Made by a program: the position numbers and the translations under genes. From a virus: 25,867 bases of DNA. This document shows positions 1-9,376 of this stretch, in pieces (within the stretch, counting starts at the first letter, position 1; every line of letters starts with the position of its first letter). The stretch covers positions 1 through 25,867 of the IMG/VR virus record IMGVR_UViG_3300031787_000735; one strand, written 5' to 3'. The notes under the pieces are model-generated. The model ran no database searches, was not told the origin of the DNA, and was given only the letters and a program-made list of their open reading frames with translations.

Positions 1-126
1 CTTCCTATGGCACCAGGACCAGAAGTAGCACCAGCGCCAGGAGCACCAGACATTCTTAGTCTTTTATCAAGCCTTACAGGCGCAGGAGAAGCAAACGCAA
101 GCGTAAGAACTATTCGACGACGATAA
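1..126 (+). CDS. C-terminal end of an upstream head gene (partial)
   Basis: An open frame enters from the left edge and ends at TAA 124-126. The visible 41 residues are rich in Pro, Ala and Gly and finish with a basic RTIRRR tail. Such flexible low-complexity ends are common on phage portal proteins, and the next gene is a protease-like protein in the usual portal-protease order, so portal is my best guess. No domain is visible, so the identity is inference only. A strong ribosome-binding site (AGGAGGGG, 130-137) follows and serves the next gene. Confidence 0.6.
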   Translation, partial: LPMAPGPEVAPAPGAPDILSLLSSLTGAGEANASVRTIRRR

Positions 127-140
127 TCTAGGAGGGGACA

Positions 141-677
141 GTGACAACAATTATCGGCATTGAATATTCAGACCGCAGCGTACTTGTCGCTGACTCTCGT
201 GTGACAGATGATGTAGGACGCATCTATGCACATAAAGCAATGAAGAAGATTTCTCAACGCGGTGCGTTGTTAATCGCTGGAGCAGGAGAAGTTGCTCCGT
301 GCGATATAGCCCAGAATATCTGGAACCCACCACAGTTTACAGCGAAAGACAAGAAAGATGTCTATCGCTATATGATTACCAAGGTAATGCCATCACTTCG
401 CAAATGCTTAACTGACAATGGCTACAACTTTGAAGAAGATAAGAAAGACGGAATGCGATTCCAGTTCCTTATCTCAGTCGGTGGTGAGATATTCGATATC
501 GACGAAGACTTATCAGTAATGAAGTCTGACGATAATTTTTATGCGATTGGTTCAGGTGGACCTTACGCATTGGGCGCACTTTACGCAGGAGCAGAACCAG
601 AGTTGGCTATGGAGATAGCATCTAAGGTCAGCGCTTATTCAGCGCCTCCTTTCTATCAAGAAGTGCAGCACAAGTGA
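141..677 (+). CDS. HslV/proteasome-beta-like Ntn hydrolase, candidate prohead protease
   Basis: GTG start behind AGGAGGGG; 178 residues, close to the length of bacterial HslV. The protein begins Met-Thr-Thr, so removing Met exposes an N-terminal Thr, the nucleophile of HslV and proteasome beta subunits. Asp18 sits exactly where catalytic Asp17 lies in those enzymes, in the pattern ADSRVT (residues 17-22). KAMKKI (32-37) matches the segment carrying catalytic Lys33, and AIGSGGPYA (135-143) matches the conserved HslV/proteasome loop with its active-site Ser. No HslU-type ATPase or proteasome alpha partner is in the window. The position just after a probable portal and upstream of scaffold and capsid suggests capsid-maturation proteolysis. 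The fold is well supported; the role is inferred. It could instead act on host proteins or partner with a host ATPase. Confidence 0.85.
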   Translation: MTTIIGIEYSDRSVLVADSRVTDDVGRIYAHKAMKKISQRGALLIAGAGEVAPCDIAQNIWNPPQFTAKDKKDVYRYMITKVMPSLRKCLTDNGYNFEEDKKDGMRFQFLISVGGEIFDIDEDLSVMKSDDNFYAIGSGGPYALGALYAGAEPELAMEIASKVSAYSAPPFYQEVQHK

Positions 678-901
678 GTAAGTTTAACGAAGCAATCGAT
701 AGGGCAATGAGATTTCTTGCCGAAGAACTAGAAGATTCAGAGAGCCAAATCTGCACAGGATGGGTTCTTGTAAGCGAGTGGTCAGATTATGAGGGCACTC
801 GATACCTAATGACAGATGTAAGTGACAATATGAACCCTTGGTTAGCCAAAGGTATGTTGCTTAGCGCTGAAGAATATTCATACACACCAGAGGAGAAATA
901 A
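674..901 (+). CDS. small acidic protein of unknown function
   Basis: 75 residues, GTG start overlapping the previous stop (GTGA), so translation is coupled to the protease gene. The N-terminal third is an acidic amphipathic helix (EAIDRAMRFLAEELED). The middle has a Trp-rich strand-like segment (GWVLVSEWSDYEGTRYL), and the end is again acidic. I do not recognise a family. The coupling suggests a head-assembly accessory role, but nothing in the sequence shows one. Confidence 0.75.
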   Translation: MSKFNEAIDRAMRFLAEELEDSESQICTGWVLVSEWSDYEGTRYLMTDVSDNMNPWLAKGMLLSAEEYSYTPEEK

Positions 902-1413
902 TGGGAAGCGGAGGATATCGCCCCACTGCGTCACAGAATGACCCAACGAGCGTATCTGCCACTGGTGGCAATGGTCAATCAGGAAAGTTTGTGGCTGAAA
1001 AGGTAGCAAAGGCTACGCAACTTCGCCCATCTGGATTTGCACAAGGAGAAAATACTGCTATGGCTCAACAGATTAGCGAAGGTGGCAACGTACCTACAAC
1101 TGCTAGCGCTGCTAACCCAGCATCACAATTGCCACAAGCAGGTATGGGCGAAGGTATGGCGCAGTTGCTAGGCGCTATCGAGCCTCTTGATTCAGAGCCA
1201 ACAGAGTTTCGACCAGTAAGCGATGGCATTGATGGCTTCTCTGGACGTGGAAGCGAAGCACTTCCTCCAAGCCTCAACCCAAATAATCGACAGATTGAAA
1301 ACACAGAATTAGTTCGACGTTATCTACCAGATATGCTTAATGCTGCACGTATGCCAGGGGCACCAGATTCCTATAAGAGAATGATTAATGCCCTAATGCG
1401 GGAGTTAATGTAA
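901..1413 (+). CDS. low-complexity head-region protein, unknown function
   Basis: 170 residues, with the ATG overlapping the previous stop by one base (TAATG). Residues 1 to about 135 look disordered, rich in Gly, Ser, Ala, Pro, Asn and Gln. The last 35 residues form a probable helix with basic residues (ELVRRYLPDMLNAARMPG and SYKRMINALMRELM). A disordered body with one helical end is what one expects of a scaffold-like or capsid-interior linker protein, but there is already a better scaffold candidate at 9503-9973. The function is unknown. Confidence 0.75.
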   Translation: MGSGGYRPTASQNDPTSVSATGGNGQSGKFVAEKVAKATQLRPSGFAQGENTAMAQQISEGGNVPTTASAANPASQLPQAGMGEGMAQLLGAIEPLDSEPTEFRPVSDGIDGFSGRGSEALPPSLNPNNRQIENTELVRRYLPDMLNAARMPGAPDSYKRMINALMRELM

Positions 1414-1619
1414 TGCAATGGATGGAGAATACATTCTTCGACCACTTAGATAAGTTTGGTAACTCTCTAGGTTACGAAAACTTTGGCATTGCATTTATGT
1501 TGTCGATGGTTCCTTGGGAAAGCCCAACGGATAGAGATAATTTTATTAGAGATATTACAGGTCAAGACGTTAAAGGCGGAGAACCTTCTAACTTTAACCC
1601 AGAGTATTTGGAGTTCTAA
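1413..1619 (+). CDS. small protein of unknown function
   Basis: 68 residues; ATG overlaps the previous stop by one base and the stop directly abuts the ATG of the giant gene. The composition is aromatic and acidic (FFDHLDKFGNSLGYENFG), with a short hydrophobic stretch (GIAFMLSMVPW) too short and interrupted to call a membrane span. It lies in the translationally coupled run leading to the giant virion protein, which supports it being a real gene. No family recognised. Confidence 0.7.
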   Translation: MQWMENTFFDHLDKFGNSLGYENFGIAFMLSMVPWESPTDRDNFIRDITGQDVKGGEPSNFNPEYLEF

Positions 1620-4600
1620 ATGGCTTTTTGGGATAATTTCAAGAAGGCTCTAGGCGGCGATAAAACAGCAGCCCAAAAAATCGTAGACACTTTATCTCCA
1701 TTCACTATTGGTAAAAGAAACCTTGAAGCAAATACTAAAAGAGTTTTAGGTGGAGTTAAGGCTGTAGCCGATGTTGCTCAGCCAGTGTTAGAGCCACTAG
1801 GTAAAGCAGCAGGATTCCTAGGTAAAGGTGTTACGGCTCCTTTCCAGGCGCTTGGCACACAAATTGGTGGTGGACCTGGAGCAACAGCAGTTCAGGCTGG
1901 AGCAAAAATTGGCACAACTCGCGTTGCTCAACAGATTGCACGTGAGTCTGGAACAGACCTTAATTCGTTACTAAGAGACGGTATGACTGAATATGCTGCT
2001 CAAACTGCAGCAGAGGCTGTTATTCCATTCGACCCACTACTTCAGGCTTCAATTAAACTTGAAGAAAATGTTCTTAGTCCTTTAGTAAAGCGTCCTATTG
2101 CCACAGCAGCCCTTTTAACTGACCCAGATAGCCCTCTATTCAAAGAGGATGCTTATGGTCAGGGCATACAGTTAAACGATATTCAAGAAGCATATGACCG
2201 AAGCAAGGATGTTTCTTTAGGCGTAGCCTTAACCAAGTCATATCTAAATCCTTTCCACGTCACTGGCATATCTGATGCCATCCTTGAAGATGGCGGAATT
2301 GACATTGACAGAGTTAATCTATGGAATGATGCCGATATTCAGGCTAACTTTGTCGACAATACAACAGGTCGTTGGCTTACTGGTTTTACTGACGCACTTG
2401 TAGGCAACGCCGCAGTAGTTGGAGCAGCCAATCGTTCCGTTAGTGCTCTTAAAGGTTTAGCACGTCTTTCTGGTTTAAGTAATAAGATTAATGTTTATGA
2501 TGTTAATGCTCTCTCCAAACTAGAGAAACTGGCTGATGACCATATCTCTGGGAAAGCACAAACTGTATTTGGCGCAGAAATTGAAAATCTGGCTAGAAGT
2601 AAAGACACTGTTTTGATTCGCAAGATTCTAAAGCCACATACAAATAATCCTAAGTTGGCTGCTATAATTAAAGAAACAGAAGACCCTAATTTTGTTCGTG
2701 ACTTAATTCTTTTTGATAAGGGTTATGGTCCTGCAGCAGAACGACTAATTAACGCCCGTAAAACTGATGATTTATGGTATTTATCTGATGCTGGTGCAGA
2801 AGTTGCTGCTGATTATGCAAAGACTGGCGCATATCGTTCATATAATGCACAGGCTAAAGAGCGTTGGAGCAAAGCATTTGATGATGCTATCGCCAAGAAT
2901 CCTGAGTCTCAAGATATTTTTGATGCTTTCTTACAAGATAGATACGATGCGCAAACTGGTCAGTTTTTACCTGAACCCAGAATGCTTGGCACAACATATA
3001 AACCAGTTGAGCCTATCATTGGTCGAAGTGCCACAATAAAAATTCGTGAGATAAAGCAGAAATTGGCAGCGGGCACAGAGGTGCGCGATTACAGCAATGT
3101 TGGTGGCATAGCCCAGACTATTATCGGTAGCGGTAAGAGAGGTGGCGCAGCCACAGCACTTATTCACTTCACTGGCAGTAAATTACCTCGTGGTATTATC
3201 AGCCACTCAGGTTTACGCCCAGCAGATGCTGTTGAAGAAATCAACGCCTGGTTGGATGATGTTCCACTATTCCGCCGTGGCGGAAATACCGTAAAACTTG
3301 CAGATGGTACAACCGTAACAGCAGCAAACTATCGTCGTAACCTAATTGACAAGGCTTTAACACTTAAGACAGATGGTGAGCGAGCAGCCTTCTTTAAGGA
3401 AATGAACACTGAAGTTGCTATGGATACCCTTAATACCTTGGGTCTTAGTAGAGTTCAGGCTAAGTCCTTTGTTGACGAGATGATGGAAAGCATTAGCAAG
3501 TACCACAATGACCTTTCTCGTGATTCATTTGCGATTGACCCAAGTGGATATCGCGTAGTTATTAATCCACAAACTCAGCGTCAGTTGGCTAACGCAACTC
3601 CATTGATTCCAATGGGTAGAATTGTACGTGAAGTTTCTAATATCAAAGGTACATTTAATCCAAAGAACAACGTATTTACTGATGCTGGTCGTCTAGCGTT
3701 TGAATCTGGAAACAAGATATTCTCATTTGCGCAATTGGTTCGCCCAGCATATATCCCAAAGAACTCAATTCTCGAGCCACTCAATGCTGCTGTTATGTCG
3801 CAAGGCTCTAAGTTCTTGGTAGATAGCACACAGTCTTTTGTAAAGAACACCTTATTCAATAATCGAAATAGATTCTTTGCTGCGGTTAATAAGGCTAACA
3901 TCAAGAGCAATGCTCGCAAGAAGGCTCTCAAAGAAGAATACGCACAATATACGCAGCAGATTGAACAGGCTGTAGATATTGCTGACTATGCTGTAGCCGA
4001 ATGGGTAGATTTCTTTCTTAATCCAAATGCACGTTCGCCAGTAACTAAGGCTGACAACATAGAGTTGGTTAAGGCTGACCTTCGGGCAGCAGAGCGTTTG
4101 CTTGCTAACCTTGAGAAGAAGGCTCGTGACCGTGCTGATGAGTACAACACGGTGCGTGAAGAAGTGCCTAGCCTTTATGGTCTAGTGCGTCGAGTTCAAT
4201 ATCTTAAGTCAGTAAATGACCCTAAGTACGCATCTGATATTCGTGCTGCTGAGTTGGCTATCCAAAAGGCTGCAGGAGATATCAACACCCTTGCTCCTGA
4301 CCTAAACAAACTTAACCTTAATGTCAAGAAGGCTTACGATGATATCGATAAGATTCTTGTTGAGATGGGTCCTTCTCGTAAGGCTCTAGCAGATGAATGG
4401 TCAGTTGCTGACAACCGCCGCATCCGCCGCAAAGGCGGGCAAGAAGCACAAGGTTATGTCTTAAGTAATGGACAGAGTATAAAGATTCCTCGTCTTGAAA
4501 GCGAGAATCATTTAGGTACTTCTTATAAGGCTGAAATCTCTAACCGTCACACACGTGAGATTGAACTTCTTGGAGACAAGGCTTTTGCTAGCCGTACTCA

Positions 4601-6851
4601 AATTCTAGGTCGTAGAACTCCAGACCGTATTACTCCAGTATATGACCCACTATATTTTGATGAATTGGCTTATACAGTCAACAACTATATGCGAGGAGAT
4701 ATCCTCGTAGACCAGATTCTTGCTGGTCGTACCCGCAACGAAATCATTAGCACTTGGGGAACCAAGCGTAGCGGTGCTTCATATGCTGCTGAGTTCGGTC
4801 GTGATAAGTCTGAAATTATCGACATCATTGATGACCAGATTGCTTATGTCAATCGTTATCTACCGACGATAGAAGCCAAGGCTGCTGCCGCAGCAGGAGA
4901 GGTGCGAGGCAATCAACTTGCTCAACTTCTTGGCGATAAATTAGAACGCTTAACTCCAATCAATCCGCTTGATAACAAGTACGCAACACCAATCGAGCAG
5001 TCGAAGAATTTCTTAGAGGCTTTTGATAGAGCATCAAGTTGGGCTTGGACTAAACTAGGTGCACCTGAAAATGCTATCCGTTGGGCTTGGGGTAACACAG
5101 AACTTAAGAGCCGCACAATTCAAAAACTAGAATTGCTTGCATCACAAGGCGAAGAAATTACGACGAATACTCTAAATACAGTTCGTCAGGCTGCAGCGAT
5201 TGAGATGGTTAAAGAAGCAGAAAAGACCTTCTACTCAATTCGTCGCCAGAACAGAGCATTGTTTATGGCTCGCTCTGTACTTTCGTTCCCAGCGGCATCT
5301 GCCAGTGGTCTGTATCGCTATAGTAGATTTGTAGCCAAAGCGCCACAGCGTATGGCTGGCTTCTTGAACTCTTACTATGGAGTCTATAACTCCTTTGGAG
5401 TTGACAAGTATGGTAACCCAGTTGATGATGTTCTTGATGCTGAGTACTTGTTGGTTCCTGGTACCAAAGAACTTGGCTTAAAGCAAGGTAAAGGTATCTT
5501 GGTTGGAACTAGAGCAATTAACTTTATTGCCAACCTTGCTGGTCCATCATACGTAATTCCACTGGCTATTGGTCAGATACTAAAGATGGCTCCAGGCAAT
5601 GATGCGGTTCTCAAGAAGACAATCGATGAAACCTTGGGCAAGATTCCAGGTTATTCGTATGAAGAACTTTTCCCATATGGAGTAGAAACCGATTTAGGTA
5701 AGCAAGCGCTACAAACCTTTACTCCAGCCTATGCACGTAACTTCTTGGTATGGCTTAATGGTGATGACTCAAAGAAAGAGTGGGTTGACTCTTATACCTC
5801 TGAGTGGAACTACCAAATGGCTCTATATGAGATGGGTATTGGTAAGGCTCCAACTGAAGAAATAGTCAAAAAGAACGCTCGCAAGAAGTTCTTTGAAAAG
5901 GCTCTTTGGCAGTTTGCCTCACCACTTGGTACGCCAGCAGTGGTCGATATGCGACCAGATAGCATTTTCCGCACATACTTCACGGCAGCAACTGACAAGT
6001 ACATTGCCCAGGGTATGAGCGAACGTGATGCTAAAGCAGCCGCTGAGCGTGACCTAAATGAACGAGCAGCAGTACTTGGTGCAACTAATCCATTTCCAAT
6101 GGAGCGCCTATCTTTTGGCGCAAAGCGCAGACCAAAGGCTGCATATGTAGTTCCTACAGTTGAGGGATACAAGCGAGTCTGGGAAGAGAACGTTGGTCTA
6201 GTTAAGAAACTAGGCTCACTAGATAAGAACCTCATTGGTCTTATTACCGCTGACCTACCTCGTGACTCTGACCCTAATATCAGCAGAATCCTTAATAAGC
6301 CTGGAGTTACGCTGCCAGATGGAACAACTCTTAACTTGCCGCTTAAGTCAATAGGTGATGTCGAAAAGGATATTGAAGTAGGTCGTGTATGGAAGGCTTA
6401 CTCAGACTATAAAAAGTATTTAAATGATTTAGCAACAGACCCAAAAAAGGGTTATGCAAGTTATGCTTCTGTCCCAGAATTAAGGGAAGCACTTAAGAAA
6501 TATGCAGAAGAATTATCTGCTTATAGCCCAGCCTGGGGCAGAGAATACGACACTCGTTTTACTCAAGATGTTTCTTATAAATATGCTTGGGGCTTAACTC
6601 AAATTGTTAAGAATGAAAAGTTTATGGCTAAGCACGGCAATACTCAGTTCTGGACTCACGTAGAAGCACTTATGAAATATCGTGATGACTACGCGAAAAT
6701 TCTTAAGGATGCACCAGACGGTTATAAGACTGATGTTAAAGATGCTTGGATTCAATATGTAGAAAGTATTGTTCCATTGCTTGACCCAAAACTTGCAGAC
6801 ATTGTAGATAGATATTTCTTGAACGACCAACTCACGGAGGTAGGACCTTGA
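1620..6851 (+). CDS. giant virion protein (1743 aa), candidate internal/ejected protein
   Basis: The largest gene in the window. The N-terminus (about 1-150) is small-residue-rich and helical, repeating GKAAGFLGKG-like patterns. Residues about 700-760 hold a segment with RPAYIPKNSILEP. Residues about 765-920 are strongly helical and charged, a likely coiled coil. About 1250-1330 has several hydrophobic helices (NFIANLAGPSYVIPLAIGQI) that could insert in membranes. The C-terminal 250 residues are charged and helical. The size, all-helical look and clustering with head genes recall ejected inner-core proteins of T7-like phages or virion RNA polymerases of N4-like phages, but I see no polymerase motif. 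A tape measure is less likely because the gene sits upstream of scaffold and capsid. Structural role is moderately supported; exact function is not. Confidence 0.85.
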   Translation: MAFWDNFKKALGGDKTAAQKIVDTLSPFTIGKRNLEANTKRVLGGVKAVADVAQPVLEPLGKAAGFLGKGVTAPFQALGTQIGGGPGATAVQAGAKIGTTRVAQQIARESGTDLNSLLRDGMTEYAAQTAAEAVIPFDPLLQASIKLEENVLSPLVKRPIATAALLTDPDSPLFKEDAYGQGIQLNDIQEAYDRSKDVSLGVALTKSYLNPFHVTGISDAILEDGGIDIDRVNLWNDADIQANFVDNTTGRWLTGFTDALVGNAAVVGAANRSVSALKGLARLSGLSNKINVYDVNALSKLEKLADDHISGKAQTVFGAEIENLARSKDTVLIRKILKPHTNNPKLAAIIKETEDPNFVRDLILFDKGYGPAAERLINARKTDDLWYLSDAGAEVAADYAKTGAYRSYNAQAKERWSKAFDDAIAKNPESQDIFDAFLQDRYDAQTGQFLPEPRMLGTTYKPVEPIIGRSATIKIREIKQKLAAGTEVRDYSNVGGIAQTIIGSGKRGGAATALIHFTGSKLPRGIISHSGLRPADAVEEINAWLDDVPLFRRGGNTVKLADGTTVTAANYRRNLIDKALTLKTDGERAAFFKEMNTEVAMDTLNTLGLSRVQAKSFVDEMMESISKYHNDLSRDSFAIDPSGYRVVINPQTQRQLANATPLIPMGRIVREVSNIKGTFNPKNNVFTDAGRLAFESGNKIFSFAQLVRPAYIPKNSILEPLNAAVMSQGSKFLVDSTQSFVKNTLFNNRNRFFAAVNKANIKSNARKKALKEEYAQYTQQIEQAVDIADYAVAEWVDFFLNPNARSPVTKADNIELVKADLRAAERLLANLEKKARDRADEYNTVREEVPSLYGLVRRVQYLKSVNDPKYASDIRAAELAIQKAAGDINTLAPDLNKLNLNVKKAYDDIDKILVEMGPSRKALADEWSVADNRRIRRKGGQEAQGYVLSNGQSIKIPRLESENHLGTSYKAEISNRHTREIELLGDKAFASRTQILGRRTPDRITPVYDPLYFDELAYTVNNYMRGDILVDQILAGRTRNEIISTWGTKRSGASYAAEFGRDKSEIIDIIDDQIAYVNRYLPTIEAKAAAAAGEVRGNQLAQLLGDKLERLTPINPLDNKYATPIEQSKNFLEAFDRASSWAWTKLGAPENAIRWAWGNTELKSRTIQKLELLASQGEEITTNTLNTVRQAAAIEMVKEAEKTFYSIRRQNRALFMARSVLSFPAASASGLYRYSRFVAKAPQRMAGFLNSYYGVYNSFGVDKYGNPVDDVLDAEYLLVPGTKELGLKQGKGILVGTRAINFIANLAGPSYVIPLAIGQILKMAPGNDAVLKKTIDETLGKIPGYSYEELFPYGVETDLGKQALQTFTPAYARNFLVWLNGDDSKKEWVDSYTSEWNYQMALYEMGIGKAPTEEIVKKNARKKFFEKALWQFASPLGTPAVVDMRPDSIFRTYFTAATDKYIAQGMSERDAKAAAERDLNERAAVLGATNPFPMERLSFGAKRRPKAAYVVPTVEGYKRVWEENVGLVKKLGSLDKNLIGLITADLPRDSDPNISRILNKPGVTLPDGTTLNLPLKSIGDVEKDIEVGRVWKAYSDYKKYLNDLATDPKKGYASYASVPELREALKKYAEELSAYSPAWGREYDTRFTQDVSYKYAWGLTQIVKNEKFMAKHGNTQFWTHVEALMKYRDDYAKILKDAPDGYKTDVKDAWIQYVESIVPLLDPKLADIVDRYFLNDQLTEVGP

Positions 6852-7969
6852 CCAGGTATAGAAAGACTCAGTTGCCCCCACCGTCAACTGTAATTAATTT
6901 TGAGGGCAAAGGTTCTAAGAAAACTATCAACTACATCTGGATGCCAGATAAAGATGGTAACTTAGTCAAGAAAGATTCTGCCTTTGTTAAGAAGAGTTTC
7001 TCTAAGTTATCTGAGAAAGCACAGACCGCTCTAGCCCAGTACATCATTACAGTCCAGAATCGTCAACCTACCGACGCTGCTCGCAAGACTGTATGGAATA
7101 GCATTGTCGATGCTGCTGTAGCCTCATACAAAGAAGGCAAGAAGCAGACCCCTTGGGATGTACTGCAGGTTCAATTAGACAACGCACCTAAGCGAGTCGA
7201 CGCAACCTATACCTATACCAACTATGACAAGATTACTACTGATGCAATCTTGAATCAAGCAGCAAGACAGTTGGGTTTTACAGAGGGTCCATTTGCTCAG
7301 TTTGGTGAGCAAGACCTAGCAGACTTCTATACAAAGTTGACAGCAGCAGCAAAGGCTAGTGGCAAGACAAAGCAGACAGTTGTTAAGCCAGATGGCACAA
7401 CTGAGATTATTGAAACACCTAGCCTATTTGATGCTAACTCATTCGCTCAAAACTATCTCTGGTCTAAGGTTAACATCGGAGACCCAAAGACTCTACCAAC
7501 AAGTGTTATCGATAAGATTGGTAATGTCAGAACAATCCTTAAGGCTAATGGTCTTGGATATCTTTCTGACAAAGAGATTGCTAATTACGCCCTGCAACTC
7601 ACAAAGGGCGAAGTAAATATTAATAAACTTCAAGAACAGTTCAACGCTAAGGCTGCAGAACTTTACCCATTATTTGCAGAGCGTCTTAAGGCTAACCCTA
7701 GCCTAACCGTAATGGACTTGGCACAACCTTACATTGGTCGTATGGCTAAATGGTGGGGTATAGACCCAACAACAGTTGACCTAGACAATGCTGACCTAGA
7801 TAAATTTTTGCGTCCAGATGGTACTGCAGGAAAAGTTCCAATGAAGTCTCTTTCTGAATGGGATGATTATCTTAAGTTTCATCCTAATGCAGAAAAGGCA
7901 CCTTGGGCTATTGAAGGAGCACGAGACCTTGCTATTGGTTTAGCAGGCGCTATGGGATTCGGAGTATAA
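6848..7969 (+). CDS. candidate internal virion protein (373 aa)
   Basis: TTG start sharing bases with the TGA of the giant gene, behind a good ribosome site (GGAGGTAGGA, 6837-6846), so the two are translationally coupled. The first 35 residues are basic and strand-like (FEGKGSKKTINYIWMPDKDG); the rest is mostly helical with many Lys and Ala. The C-terminus is hydrophobic (ARDLAIGLAGAMGFGV). No domain is recognised. Coupling to the giant gene and placement before the scaffold suggest that the two products act in the same structure, perhaps a core or ejection complex. That is inference from position. Confidence 0.75.
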   Translation: MTRYRKTQLPPPSTVINFEGKGSKKTINYIWMPDKDGNLVKKDSAFVKKSFSKLSEKAQTALAQYIITVQNRQPTDAARKTVWNSIVDAAVASYKEGKKQTPWDVLQVQLDNAPKRVDATYTYTNYDKITTDAILNQAARQLGFTEGPFAQFGEQDLADFYTKLTAAAKASGKTKQTVVKPDGTTEIIETPSLFDANSFAQNYLWSKVNIGDPKTLPTSVIDKIGNVRTILKANGLGYLSDKEIANYALQLTKGEVNINKLQEQFNAKAAELYPLFAERLKANPSLTVMDLAQPYIGRMAKWWGIDPTTVDLDNADLDKFLRPDGTAGKVPMKSLSEWDDYLKFHPNAEKAPWAIEGARDLAIGLAGAMGFGV

Positions 7970-7975
7970 AAAAAT

Positions 7976-9376
7976 ATGACCGTTGAAGAAGCACAAGCAG
8001 CGCTAGATGAGGCTCAAAAGGCTTTTGATGCAGCCAAAGGAACTGGCGTAAGCAAAGTTGCCGCAGCAAGCAGAGCATTAAGTGCTGCAAAAAGAGCACT
8101 TGCTACTGCTCAAAAAGCAGAGGCTGCAGGAGTTAATGTTGGTGGTTTATCTAGAGCGGAACAACTTTCAACAATTCGTCAAGCCTCATACACTGCTGCA
8201 CAAGAAGAAGCAGGTAGAGGTGAAAAGCCAGCAGTTCCCCCTGCTGATGAAGAATACACATATGATTATGTTTGGCGTTCAGAAGTAGGCGGACGTGGCG
8301 GATACTGGAGTCTTGTTAGATATCCTAAATATGGAACCCAACAAAACACTGGTAACGTCAATACGGGTAATGTTAATACAGGTAACGTCAATACGGGTAA
8401 TGTTAATACAGGTAATGTAAATACTGGTAACGTTAATACAGGTAATGTAAATACTGGAAATGTAGTCACTGGACCAACACTAGCCAAGGATGTATTTAAG
8501 TCCACAATGGCTTTGTACTTTGGTCAGGCTGAACTTACTAAAGGCTGGATGGATGAACTCTATAATGTAGTTTCTAAGTTTTATAGAAACGGTGTAGATG
8601 TCGCAACATCATTTAATATGGCGTTGCTTGATGCCCGTAACAATCCTAATCTCAAAGCATTCACTGACCGATTCAAGGGTATCTACGCACTTCAAGATTT
8701 AAGACAGGCTGGTAAGCCAGTCGAGGTACCAACAATCGCACAGTACGTAGCCTCTCAGGCTGGTATGGCTGACCTACTAAAGCAAGCAAACCTTGATGAC
8801 CTTGCTACTGAAGAATTTACTGGAGAACTTATTGGTAAGGGTAACTCTGTTACCACGATAGCCGAGAAGATTGCTAAGGCTTATCAGCGTATTGATATGG
8901 CTCCTAAGGCTATTAAAGATACCTTTAGTAGATACTTCCCAACAGTTGATAGACCTACTCTTGCTAGAACAATTCTTCTTGGTCAGAAAGGTGTTGACCA
9001 ACTCGTAGATGAACTTGCTCAATACGAAGTATTGGCAGCAGCAGAACAACAAGGACTCGGAGCAATCAACCGAATTGGTGGACTTGACCTAGGACGAGCA
9101 CAAGAATATGCTCGTAGAGGCGAAACATTTAGTTCACTCACGCCTCAGTTTAGCAGGATTGCTAGAGCATTACCTACAACATCTAAACTCGCTGGTATTT
9201 CAAAGATGGAAGATATCGGTCAAGTAGGTCTAGAGAAGGCTGTCATTACTCAGTCTGCAAAAGAATTACAGCAATTAGAGAAACTAACAGCCGAAGAAGA
9301 AGCCCGCTTTGCTGCTAAGCAAGGACGAGCAGAACTCGGAATGGCATCACAGCGCAGAGCAAATCGCGCTTTCTAA
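7976..9376 (+). CDS. repeat-containing candidate virion protein (466 aa)
   Basis: ATG 6 bases after the previous stop, with GGAG at 7961-7964. Residues 1-75 are Ala-rich heptad-like helix (EEAQAALDEAQKAFDAAK). Residues 85-122 form a short aromatic, Gly-rich block. Residues 124-163 are eight perfect NTGNV pentapeptides. Residues 165-466 are a helical body ending in a Lys, Glu and Arg-rich tail. The pentapeptide block probably separates two folded parts and could be extended or a beta-solenoid. Together with the two upstream genes it forms a block of large helical proteins ahead of the scaffold. No family recognised; a structural role is likely. Confidence 0.75.
   Translation: MTVEEAQAALDEAQKAFDAAKGTGVSKVAAASRALSAAKRALATAQKAEAAGVNVGGLSRAEQLSTIRQASYTAAQEEAGRGEKPAVPPADEEYTYDYVWRSEVGGRGGYWSLVRYPKYGTQQNTGNVNTGNVNTGNVNTGNVNTGNVNTGNVNTGNVNTGNVVTGPTLAKDVFKSTMALYFGQAELTKGWMDELYNVVSKFYRNGVDVATSFNMALLDARNNPNLKAFTDRFKGIYALQDLRQAGKPVEVPTIAQYVASQAGMADLLKQANLDDLATEEFTGELIGKGNSVTTIAEKIAKAYQRIDMAPKAIKDTFSRYFPTVDRPTLARTILLGQKGVDQLVDELAQYEVLAAAEQQGLGAINRIGGLDLGRAQEYARRGETFSSLTPQFSRIARALPTTSKLAGISKMEDIGQVGLEKAVITQSAKELQQLEKLTAEEEARFAAKQGRAELGMASQRRANRAF
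8345..8464 (+). repeat. tandem 15-bp repeat, 8 copies, encoding NTGNV
   Basis: Eight in-frame 15-base units. Units 2 and 4 are identical and units 5 and 7 are identical, and neighbouring units pair up, giving a 30-base higher-order period. This implies growth by duplication of two-unit blocks. All eight encode NTGNV without a single amino-acid change even though synonymous bases differ, so the peptide is under selection. The motif resembles the NxG pentapeptides of mycobacterial PPE proteins. Confidence 0.95.

Noticed and set aside
5810-6235. 141-residue antisense frame in the giant gene
   Set aside because: It lies fully inside a long, continuous, well-formed sense gene and shows no independent start or domain.
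8345-8464. Possible CRISPR array
   Set aside because: The units are directly adjacent 15-base repeats with no spacers and are in-frame coding sequence.
8266-8505. Antisense frame with repeated LPVLT units
   Set aside because: It simply reads the NTGNV minisatellite backwards; the sense frame is in a well-supported gene.
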